Assembly: GCA_029204225.1 (NCBI GenBank)
Contig: CM055103.1
Location: 4,422,276 to 4,486,275, forward strand
Length of the DNA: 64,000 nucleotides
DNA from: Diphasiastrum complanatum
Lineage: Eukaryota; Streptophyta; Lycopodiopsida; Lycopodiales; Lycopodiaceae
Direction: 5' to 3'
A model generated the notes under the pieces. It saw only the letters and a program-made list of their open reading frames with translations, was not told the origin of the DNA and searched no databases. The stretch's first letter is position 1, and each line of letters begins with the position of its first letter. The translations under genes were made by a program, and so were the position numbers. This document shows positions 35,201 to 47,200 of the stretch, piece after piece.

Positions 35201-38200
35201 ATGCCAATCAAAAGCGACAACCTAGGGTCTATGAGGAGGGAGCTTGGGTATATCTTAGAATCCCAGAAGACTCTAAGGTATTAAAGATTGAAAAATGTCC
35301 TAAGTTATCACCTCGTTATGCTGGGCCATTCCGTATAGTAAGGAAACTCCATCGGAATGCCTATCAACTAGAACTTCCTCAAGGTGTTAAGGTTCATCCA
35401 ATTTTTCACATTAGTCGTATGAAGGAACGACTTGGTGGAAAGGATGACTTGATTCTTTAGGAGGACCCAGTTCAGCTTGAGGACCTAACATCCTTTGTAC
35501 CTACGGAACCACAAGCCATTGTTGATGTACGTCAACGTGAGCTCAGAAACCGGCAGGTAACTGAGTACTTGGTTCGTTGGAAAGGAAGCTCCGAAGATTA
35601 TGATACTTGGGAACAAGAATGTGACCTTAGACTGTAGTGGGTTTCTTTCCTTGCCTATCCTCAACCCAAGATCTAAGCATTCTAGCATCCAGGAGATGAA
35701 GCTAATTGTCACCCATAGGTTCGTTCCCATGAGAGCGATAGCATATCTCAGATTTCAGCATGAATGGAAGATCCATATTTAACTCTAACATCCATTAACC
35801 CTAAGCATTAACACTACAAACATTAACACTACGATCCATTAACACTATGTTCCACAATGAAGATACCTTATTCTTTCTCTCTCTCCCTTTCTCTCTCACA
35901 AAAAACATAAGAACATGCAATTCCAATAATAATCAGATCCAACATTTAGCAAATACAACAAAAGCATGAGAGATGAAGGAAAAGTGATAGAGAGCAAGGA
36001 CAATCACAAATCCGTTCCATAAGAGAACCAATCTACTTGTATTGAAATGAGGATATGAACATGTTTTCCAAACTCGAGTTTGGCACTATTTATAGTAGAG
36101 AGGAGGAATTCGATGCGGATTGGAACGGTAGATCCAATTGTCACAGACTGACCCTGTGAGGAAGCAGAGGCGAGGGATTGATCAGTGGATTGAGGAATGG
36201 GTAGCTCAGTGCGAATTGCAGCAGGGGGTGGAAGCGCAGCTGGGGTTGGTTACCTAGTACGACGACGTGTCACGGGAGGCGAGTCTGGAACGACGATCTC
36301 GCTGCGTACATGACGTCGACTATGTGAACTCGATGCCTAATGTGATGATTCAGCCGATGCCTATGGATTTTATTGTCAAGATGGGAGGCGGCAAGGAGAG
36401 ACAATAACTGGCCAGCAGCAAACTGCTGCTTGGTATTGCTCTTAATAGCTCGTTTGAGCTCTCCGAAGACGATTTTGAACCAGTTATATGGTTCCTGAGG
36501 GGCCTTGGCTATCTTGGCTTGGGATTCACTTATCCTATGCAGAATTTGCGAAATTATCGAGGAGTTGAGCAGCAACATGGATAGTAGGGTCAGTAATGGC
36601 CTCCAGAAGATAGCCGTCATTTGTCCAATACAGATCATTGGTAGTATCAATATAAGGCTTAATAGCCTGTTGGCTTGTTTATGATTTGGTGAGGCTTGGG
36701 TTCCAGACACTATCACTATGGCAGCAAGGGCGGCTTCAGTTACGCGCACCTTGTGTGTGGCTCCTTGAAAGGGAATATAAAAATTGGATTTTACTTCCAA
36801 GTACTGAAGGCAAGAGTAATAAAATCCATGTTAATTTTTCATGAGAAGGCTCTCTCATGAATACCCATTGCAGTGAGCAGAGGCTCCACAAGGATCATCC
36901 ACTGAGTGACTATGCTTGTGCTAGGAAGGATCATGATGTCCGTTGCAGCTGGGACATCACAATGGATAGTATAGCGAGGCGACTGAGAAGTGTCTGTGGA
37001 AGACATGGTGAAACAAGGTTAGAAACTGAAAGTAATGAGCGCGAGTGTATAACAGAAAGCAATATGGAAAGTTTGGAAGGCTTTGGTCACTGGAAAAATC
37101 GGCAAGTGCTTCGCTAGCACAAGTGAGAAATGAAATCGAATTCTGCCCTTTTATAGGCTAATTTGGAGGGTCCATTAGACAATGTACTAGTTTGGCTGCT
37201 CAGTTCTAGACCAAACTTTCCAGGCATGCTCAGTATTGTGAAAATATGTTATAAAAATCTCAGCGAAGGTTTCTAAAGCACTGAACCTATCCGGCGAAGG
37301 TTTTCCAGGTCTGGCGAAGGTTCATCCGTCGCCCAAGGACATCCTTCACCCAGGTACTGTCATAAATGCAAATTTTCAGGATCTGAACCTAAATTTGGCA
37401 TTTTAAATCCATATGGCATGTCACAAAGGTTCCTAAGTACAAAAAGATGCTCGGCGAAGGTTCCCAAAATGGTAAATCTCTGATCATTCGCCTAACTCCA
37501 AAATAGGTACCAACTGGTGAAAAGAACGTTCGCCCAACTCGGTATGGGTATATCTGAGGTGGATCTTGCTTCTAAGAACTCGGCGAACAATTCTAATACA
37601 GTTTGTGCAAAAAATGACTAAAATAGTAATTTCCCAAGTCATTTTCTCATAAAGATCTGAAACCTGAAAATACTTTCCTTCAATTTTTTCTGATCTGATG
37701 ACATTTCTGACTTTTGCTCATCAGTCTTTCCTGAGTTTTTTGTTTTTTTGTTTTTTATTTTTTTTCTTTTTCATATATGCTGTCTTTTCCAAAAAAAAAT
37801 ATAAATTAAGTAGTGAAAACAAGAAATTGAAAAACATTAAAAATAAAAGCATCATTCGCAATCATGCTAACTGAACTGGCGGTGTAGGCTGCCAAAACTT
37901 GCGTAGTCGGCTGCCTTTCACTGGATTATCAAAACGTTTTCCATTCAGATGTTCAAGAATAACTACTCCATAGTTCAGGATTTCTTTGACTCACTATGTG
38001 TAGAATAGGCGTTGTAGTTACACAGTATTTGAGGTTCTCAAAACTCCGATTCAACTCTTCAGTCCAAGTAACTGGAGGACTGAACTTACTGTGCCGGCTA
38101 ACTTTTTTAGCCCCTCTGCGTCAAGGCCAATGCAATTAATGCATAGTTCAAGATGAATCTATGAAAAAACCTTGTAAAGCCCAAAAAGGACTTAACCTCC

Positions 38201-41200
38201 CGGATGGTTTTAGGGATAGGCCATTCACGTACTTGTCGGACTTTATTTGGGTCAATTTCCAACCCATGGTCTGAAATAATGTGACCAAGGTATAACAATC
38301 TCTTTTGAAAGAACACACATTTGGACTCCTTGGCAAAAAGCTTCTCCTGTCTAAGTAACTTTAAGACAATCCTGAGATGCTCCTCATGCTCCTCCAAGGT
38401 CTTACTATAGATGAGAATATCATCTAAGTAGACTATTACGAACCTTTCCAGATATGGACGAAGAAGATCGCTGGAGCATTTGTCAAGCCAAAAGGTAAAA
38501 CCAGAAACTCATAATGGCCGCACCTAGTTCTAAACCCGGTTTTTTCAATATCCTCAGTCTTTATGCGAATCTGATGATACCCTGATCTCAAATCGATTTT
38601 GGTGAAGTACTTTGCACCATGCAGTCAATCAACCAGTTCATCCATTCGCGGCAAAGGATAACGGTTTTTAATCGTTAACTTATTCAACTTTTTAAAGTCC
38701 ACACAAAGACGAGTACCTTCTTCTTTTTATCAACAAGGAGCACAGGTGCCCCCCAGGGAGATTTACTAGGCCTAACATGGCCCATCTTAAGGTAATTTTG
38801 CAGTTGCCTATAAACCTCATCCTCTTCAGTAGTACTCATCCTATATGGATACAGTGATATAGGAGAACTACCAGGAATCAGTTTAATACCATGGTCAACA
38901 CCCCTAGAGGGGGGAAGACTCTCAGGAAGCTGTTCAGGAAATACATTGTTAAATTCTTGTCTAAGTTTCCTAAAAATTTCACCTTCCGACGAGTTTTCTT
39001 GTTTTAGGTTATTAGACATTAATTCGATTTGGAGATTGTAGAATTGCAAACTACGTTCTTCATGGTAAGTAAAATCCTTTAACCAACATAAATAAGAACT
39101 GCAATCAACAATATCCATACATTTAACAGTTTCCAAAGCAGAAAGCATATACGGAGTAGAAATATCAACATTTCCATTCAAATCTATGAGTGAGCAGTTA
39201 TGTAAGAACGACAAACTGTGTGTTACATAGTTTTTCTTCACAGACTTGTTCCTCTCATAGAGCCACTCTTTACCAAGTATAACATCACCAAGTAAATGCT
39301 TTACCTCGCAGGTACATGACGGCGAGATTGATCTTGTTGTCCTCGGATGAATCGTGCATGGAAAAGTGCGAATTTCATCGATCCAGCCATTGCAAGACCG
39401 CCTCCGGGGTTCTATCCTTCTTTTCCCCAGCAAAAACTTCAGGAGTGAACAAGGGTTGATGCACCAATTGCCTTAGCTGCGTCAATTCCTTGAGATCTTG
39501 CTGATCCCGACTATGCTTTGCTTGCATATCCACAATCTGTTGCTGTAGACTGTTAATGGCCAGCATCAAAGCATCCGGGTCTAAAACAAAGGTAGATACT
39601 GTAGCCTCATGAACAGGGGACATAGGCTGTGTAGTAGGAGTAGGCTCCATTTTTACAGAGAGAAGAGAGGTGAATTAAGAAGAGAAGATAGAAGAGAATC
39701 AAAAGCTACTCAAGGAAGGTAGATACAAGGCTACTCTTGCTGTCTCTTCACAAACCAAATGGTATTGTCCATGGCTGCCAAGAGGAATAAGAGAAGGCAA
39801 AGAGAAGGATGCACCACCACCTCCACCTCTTTTCACATAAAACAGAGGCATACCTCCCTCTTCATGCCATCCTTCCAACTGCCAAGTGGCTTTGCCTTGC
39901 CACTTAGCTTCCACCTCAACATATTGGTCACTTCTAGCACCTGCCAGGTGGCCTACAATTCCCTTTCTCCCTTCTTACTTTAGTTTTACCTTCTACCTGT
40001 CCATCGCTGGCAGACAGCAATAGGGAGAAGAAAATCGATGTAAGCTTTCAGGGAGGGCCCCGATTTCTACAGTTGGAGATCAGACATTCATCGGAATAGG
40101 AGGGCGCTACCTGCTGCCACTTCTCCTGGCCCATATCATGCGACGTGGCAGATTTCCTACAAGCTTTCTTGACCCATCCCGCTGGTCAAACAGCGATGTA
40201 AATACTTTCCGTTTGTTATTCGCTGAGGAGGGCCCATCACGACCCAAAAAACTACAGTTTTGGAGCGGAAGAGGAACCGCCACCTGTCCCACCTTGGACA
40301 GTGCCATGTGGCAGGTCCTCCTTAGGGCCCCTACCACTTTTTTTGAAACTTTTTTACTTGAAATTTACAAAAAAAACAGCGGAAAGAAGAATAGAAAAAC
40401 ACGCATAAAAAATGCGTTTAAAACCCGATTTGAAATCCGTCAGAAGTGTCGTAAGTTACAAGAAATCTACTACGGATCAACGCACCTGCTTTCAGTATGC
40501 AGTGGCTCTGATACCACATGTTACAAACTTACTTATTGCAAACCTCCAGGTGCCGGTTAACCACAAGAGACCGAACGATTCACGTTCCACCCCGCCATAG
40601 GACCTAATCCCGGGTCCACCCACCGTGCCCTGGCCTGTGACCGTATCAAGCTGGATCCGACCTCCATCCCAAACGGCGTTCCATACCACTGCCTAGGCTC
40701 TCAGCCATCTCCTGCCTCACGTTCTCAATACATCCTGGCCGTGCACACGCTCTCCATCCACCTCCTCCTAGGTAGACAAAATGGATGGCAAATGAGTCCT
40801 CCTCCCCTTGTATACCTCCAAGGAGAGAGACTCCAAGCCATGTGCACTCCTGGATCATGACACGTGACAACCATGCAGGTTCACGAGTCACCGGTCAAGT
40901 CTACAGGCCCAGTCATCGTCCAGTCTCAAGTTTGGGTTTGGGACCCAAGGGGGTTGGGTCCCTAACACCTTGCTTCTTATTGGCTACTTGCAAAGGATGG
41001 GATTGCAATCCACACCATCCACAAGAAGCACAAACTAATCTATGGTGTTGGAAGAAGCACACCCCACCTACCACCATTTGACTTTTGACTAATCCAAAAA
41101 ACTTATTAACTTAAACTTAACTTAAACTTTGGCCTCTAATATTATTTGAATTACATGGCCCAAAGTCTAGTTTATTCCAAAAAGATTATTTACAAGTGCT

Positions 41201-44200
41201 CATTGGGCCATGGGCTTATGCACACAGGATGCCACGACGCTCGCATCCTATTTCTATTAATTTTAACATTTTATTTATTTACAACCATGACGGGAATACC
41301 CCTAACACGAAGGTAGATACAACTCTAAACTTGTTGGCTCCTCACAATCCAAATGGTATTGTCCATGGCTGCCATGAGGATTAAAAGACAACAAAGAGAA
41401 GGATGCACCACCACCTCCATCTCTTCTTCTCATGATGTTTAGCATAGGAGAGGCATGCCTCCCTCTGCATGCTTGATCTACACCTGCCAAGTGGCGTTAC
41501 TTTGCCACCTAGGCCTTCACACAACACCCTGGCCACATGCTAGCATACCTGCCAGCTGGCGGCCAGCATCACCCCCCCCCCCCTCTCTATCGCTGGTTTT
41601 TTTCCCTTCCCTGGCTGCGGACAGACATCCTTCCTCGGACTATAACTGTTTTTCCTAACGTTGGGGGTCCGCGAAACACCTGTCTACTACCATCAGTGTG
41701 AGCGTAACTGCAGTCCCCTCCACCCTGCCACCTGTCCACACCTGGACAGAGCCACGTGGCAATGGACTGAGGTGCCAACATCTGTTTTTTTTTTGCTTCA
41801 AAATAGAAAAAGTAGCGGATAGAAGGAATTGAGAATGTAAAAAAAGTACATTTCCCGCCTATTGAATTTTATCGAAAGATCAAAAACTTTACAAGAAACC
41901 AACTTCGGATCAACACACCTGCTTTCGGCATGCAGTGGCTATGATATCATATGTTATACACTCTCTTACCGCAAACCTCCAGGTGCCGGTTAACCACAAG
42001 AGACCGAACGATTCACGTTCCATTCCGCCGTAGGACCTAATCCGGGTCCACCCTTCGTGCCTTGGCCTGTGACCGTATCAAGCAAGATCCGACCTCCATC
42101 CTAGACAGTGTCCCATACCATTGCCTAGGCTCTCAGCCATCTGCTGCCTCAAGCTAGCACTCATCCTGGCCGTGCACACCACTTTCCATCCACCTCCTCC
42201 TAGGTAGATAGAATGGATGGCAAATGTGTCCTCCTCCCCTTGTATACCTCCAAAGGTGGGAGACTCCAAGCCATGCGCACGTCCTAGATCACGACACGTG
42301 GCAACCATGCAGGTTCATGAGTCACCGGTCAAGTCAACAGGCCCAATAATCATCCAGTCTCAAGTTTAGGTTTGGGACCCAAGGGAGTTGGGTCCCTAAC
42401 AGCTTGTTCCTAGAATTCCATGGTTTTTATCTATCCCTAAAGGCATCCCTTTGAATACCTTAAACCCCCAAGTTTTTTAAATTTTTGGTTTTTAACTTCT
42501 AAAATAGTGTGAATCGAATATTTTTTTTTCAAGGCCCATTCCGTAACATCTTTCTGAAACGCATTTCATTTCGGAACGGGCAACGAAGACCCATTCTATG
42601 CTCAAACTAGACAAAAACTTGCAAAGAGAACATACAAAAAGAAAACATGCAAATAGAAACCAAAAAACATAAAACTTATTCAGCTATATCTAGACATTTT
42701 CATGAAGGACCGATGATTTTATGAGGGTGAAGGATTGTTAGGGTTCAGTTGCAAACATAACACTCTGAGGTGAGCCTGAAATGTGGGTTAAGGATGGTCG
42801 CCATGGCTCTAGTTTCCAGGACTGCAGTTAGCTATATCGGGGAGTATCCGAGATGGTCAAGGTGACCAATGATCATGTCTCGGCATGAGGCTGGCTGCTA
42901 ATTAAGGGAAATCTTGTCAAGGCCATAATAAACCCTTTGCGAGTCATGATCTAGATAGCTCGATAGGGAGGAGCTTCATTTGGATATCAGCTATCTTGAG
43001 TTCACAAGTTTGACTAGAGCCCTCACAAAATTGGCCGTTGTGGTTAGCCATTGAAGTGGATTCTATAAGGTCAAAGATTGCTTGCCTCTTTTTTTCTGTT
43101 GGGTGCTATAATTGTTAGAAAATGTCAAGGCTATAGCCCTTGCACAACACTCTTGGAACACAAATGGACGGGTAGCTCAATGGTAGAGCACCCCACCAGA
43201 ATGGGGGAGGTCCTATGTTCAATCCCTAGCCCGCCGATCACACACACCAAGTGTAAAAAACTTTTCACATTTTATCAGAGCCATGGTTGTGGGTGTGGTC
43301 TTGGTGGGCGGTAGCTAAAAAGGGCTATGCCTTGAGGGGGAGTGTTAGAAAGTGTCAAGGCTATAGCCCTTGCTCAACACTCTTGGAACACAAATGGATG
43401 GGTAGCTCAATGGTAGAGCACCCCACCGGAATGGGAGGGGTCCTATGTTCAATCCCTAGCCCGACCACACACACCAAGTGTAAAAAACTTTTCACAATAA
43501 TAGACATAATGCCAATAGATATTCATTCACTATATACATCCTAGCACAATACAATGCCAGCTAGTGAAATGCACAGCCCACAAATCATTTCATAATACAA
43601 GATACATGCATGTAGATATGTAACACCATCGAAGGTGAGCAATTGGCCATCATAAAAAAAAGATACATTTATCCATTTCCGTAAAAAAAATGAATAATCT
43701 GGGCTGAGACGCTTGTGTCCGTGCCTATTTTCTTTGTTCCGTTGCTTTGGTTGTTCTCTCTTTGGAACTTATGTTATTGCTTCTGCAAAGTTATTAATAG
43801 TTTCATAATCATGAGTATTCTGGTCTCATGTGTTTGTACATGATTGTGATATTCATATGAATACTGGCGTGTCCTCTGGGTGCAGGTGGTGAATAAACAT
43901 GGTGTTATTTTTGTGAGCAGTGCTGGAAATAATGGACCAGCTCTAAGCACAGTTGGTGCTCCGGGTGGCACATCATCTAGCATCATAGGCATTGGAGCCT
44001 ATGTTTCTCCTGAAATGGCTGCTAATGCTCATTCGATGGTGGAACCTCCAACTCAAGGGCTTCAATATACCTGGTGAACTGAGCGCTACATGCCATTTGC
44101 ATTTCATTTATCATTTGTTATGTTTCAATTCATGTTAATTGCCTGTTTTTAGGGTGTCATTCTTTTTTATAAAACTTTCTTGTCTTTAAACACTAATCAG

Positions 44201-47200
44201 AATGCAGTAAAGCAAGAGAAGCCCATCAGATCACCTTTGTGCTAGACATTTTTTTTTTATTGTGAAGAAACAAGCAGCTAGTTTAGTTGAATTGTAGAAT
44301 CTGACCTTTTATTCTTCATTCTTGCCAGGTCAAGTAGGGGACCCACTGCAGATGGTGATTTGGGTGTCTATCTGAGTGCTTCTGGAGGTGCAGTTGCACC
44401 AGTACCAAAGTGGACATTGCAAAGGCGTATGCTTATGAACGGAACCTCAATGGCCTCTCCGTGTGCATGTGGGGGGGTTGCTCTTGTGTTAAGTGCACTC
44501 AAGGTGAGATATGGCGTTTCTGTCATTGCAAACTAGTTGCAACGTACAAGAGGCTTGGTTTTATACCCTATATGTGTTGTAGGCAAAGGGATGGCCGATT
44601 GATCCGCATGTTGTGCGTAAAGCTTTGGAGAACACAGCTGCTCCAGTAAGCAGCAACCCTGAGGAGGCCCTTACAACAGGCCGTGGGCTTTTGCAATTGA
44701 CTAAGTAGGTATATATGATGAAGTGGGAATAGTTTTTCTAGAGAATATTGCATGGTCTGCTAGCAACAAACAGTAGCTCCACAGTTGCAATTATATGTGT
44801 TTTAAAGCTGTTTGTTGTTCAGTAACACAGTTGAGTCACTCATAACTTACAAGTAAACTTATGTGGGCCAACTTTAATATGTTTCACCTTTCAAGCATCT
44901 TTAAACTTCAGTTGAGGTGTAATACTGAGAAGTTGTGTATTACGGCATTCTAATCACAAAATAAATGTCCATGTTCTTTTGGGTTGACAATTTAGAATGA
45001 ATGAACCGTTAACGGTTCAGTACGGTTCTGAGAACCATACAGTGAACTGTACGGTTCTCAGAACTTTTATGCAGGAACCGTGTGAACCGTGGAGGTAATT
45101 AATTAATTTTTTTTTCCAATACACAGGTCTGTGTGGATCAGGTCCAAATCTGTGTCTGTATCTGAGGTAGCGGACGCTGCGATTTTTTAGTGTTATTTAG
45201 TGTAAAAAAAATAAAAAAAAATAAAAAAAATGGGATGCGTTCGAGGACGCGTCCCGGGGTCGGACGCGTTCAGGTCCGGACGCCGGACGCGGACGTGGAT
45301 TGCCCGCGTCCGACCCGGACGCGCATCCCTGGTCTGTATGAATTTGGTAATTAAATAATTAATTAATTGATTAATTAATCAAATACTGGAACCGTACCAC
45401 GGTTCAATGAATCGTGGTACGGTTCCTTCCACGGGTCCCAAGATTGACGGTTCTGGGAACTGTGGGTTCTATGGTTGACATTCAATCGAAATAGAAAATC
45501 AATACAATTATTTGAAACCCTTCTGTGGTTGTCATTTGCCAACTTTTGTTTACAACTATGAGTAGCTCTGTGATATGAACCATGGTTGCAAGCCATGATC
45601 CGGAACACGAACCGCACTCATTCCAGATTGGTTTTGCAGCAGATTGCGATCGGCTGCAGTACTGATATGAACCATCTAAATGTAGACAAAAGCTATGGGC
45701 ATGATCATGCTTGATTATGCTAATGTTTGAGTATGCATTATTTTGAAGAAGCTTCTGTTTGTCTCAATGCTTTACATGTTTGTTGATGTTCTCACCACTA
45801 GTCTGGATTGTTTTATCAAGGAAGGATCAAGCTAATGGGTAATTAATGGTTACTGGGTTTTTGATATCATTTAGTTGACTATTCTTCTCTTTTTTTACAA
45901 GTTGGAGAGTAACTTCTTAGCATTGCAGTAGCCTATGCTTTGTTGAGCTTTAGCTTAGCAAGGCATACATTCAGCTTATGATTAGCAGATTCCTTTTAGT
46001 TCACATTAGTCAACGATTGTTCCTTAGTCCATGTTTTATACATTTTACAACTTCACCTTGTTTTCTTTGTATTTTATGGATGTTATCTCTTTTTTTTTAT
46101 TTCTGTTCAAGAACTGCACCAGTTTACTTGTCAACGCACTTAAATACTATCTTGCTCTTTATGTGTACTTTGTGTAGGAGGTCAAAGCATGAATCACAAC
46201 TCAATGACAGGCAGTGATCTAATAGAGTGTTTAGCTAAAATTTTTCATGCCAGACATCCTCTTTTCGGCTTTGACTCAGAGCTCTGATTGTAAGCTATAG
46301 GGCAATTGTATTAATCTCCATAACAATGATAATAGCAACAACTACTTTCAAGCAAACTTATCCAAATGCCAAGTTACTATTGGCAAGGCTAAGTGACTGT
46401 ATCTTGTTGCTAATAGAGCCCAAGAGGCCTAGTCACCTGGTGTAGTTACAATTGATAGATGAAGTGTGAGAGATTCATTTCTTGGTATATGTCCCATATA
46501 TGGCCTAAAGCTCTCCCTTTTTCTGAAAAGAAACTATCCTCAATCTTAGTCTAAGAAAATACTGATATTGGAAAATAGAAATCGCTGCAAAATTGCAGAT
46601 ACTGAAGGAGATGCGAAAATGTTTATGCTGAAGTAGAAGCTGCAAAAACACAAAGTATGCTTGTTGATTGTGTATCACACAACTATTTGATATGAATAAA
46701 GAATACGAACAGAATTCTTTATCATGCTGAACCTGTTGCATACACTTATATACCATGCCAATCGAATGGATTAGGAATGCCTTATTAACATGGAAGTAGA
46801 TAGAATTGTATTGTCAATCATAACCCAGGCCAACCCAATAGAACATGTGTGCCATTTGGGTAGTGTATTAGGGGCCATAGTGGATACCAAGAACCCCCAA
46901 TCAATTCCAAGCCATTCGAAGAAGTTATGGAAACTTGGAAGCTTTTCTTTAGGTGCATGGGAGGATATAACCCAGGGATGCTGTACATGTGCCATAAAGA
47001 TTGACTGACAACTAGAAGGCCATGCCTGATGCAACCATTCCAACCTTGCATTTTGAGCTTATGCCTCATGATTTGCATCCTTATATTCTAGTGTGTAGAT
47101 CAATTTATTCTCTTGTTTTCCTTGTAAGATGCTAGTTGATCTAGTCATGAAAGGATGCCTAAGATTAATGGAGTTTTCAGGTTCTGACATTTGATCTTTG

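Larger units (their letters stand above)
32985..35640 (+). mobile_element. Gypsy chromovirus fragment (RT to chromodomain)
   Basis: Starts inside pol ([20 protein letters not shown]) and runs through RT, RNase H, integrase finger, integrase core and a C-terminal chromodomain. Gag and protease are missing on the left. It belongs to the same family as the - strand copy at 37870-40967, which has the missing 5' half. Frameshifts and stops are frequent, so it is inactive. Confidence 0.9.
37870..40967 (-). mobile_element. Gypsy chromovirus copy with 5' LTR, 3'-truncated
   Basis: On the - strand the order is 5' LTR, primer-binding site, gag N-terminus, a deletion joining gag to protease, then RT up to the start of RNase H, where it stops near 37870. 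RT residues match the + strand copy at 33092. The two copies face each other tail to tail, about 2 kb apart. Confidence 0.88.
43114..43500 (+). repeat. Tandem tRNA-derived SINE-like units, period 230 bp
   Basis: Two units start at 43114 and 43344 with GTTAGAA and share the order CAAGGCTATAGCCCTTG, a tRNA-like head, then CACACACCAAGTGTAAAAAA. The tRNA-like heads are 43166-43236 and 43396-43466. Box A (TAGCTCAATGG) and box B (GTTCAATCCC) are present, the signals for RNA polymerase III. The second unit is truncated. Confidence 0.75.

Noticed and set aside
43166-43466. Two functional tRNA genes
   Set aside because: The anticodon loop has six bases, acceptor pairing is poor and both copies sit in identical longer repeat units, which fits SINE-like heads better.
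44705-44709. Premature stop at the end of TPP2 exon 13
   Set aside because: Exon 14 needs a preceding AA to complete Lys, which sets the donor at GTAGGT; the TAG is intronic.
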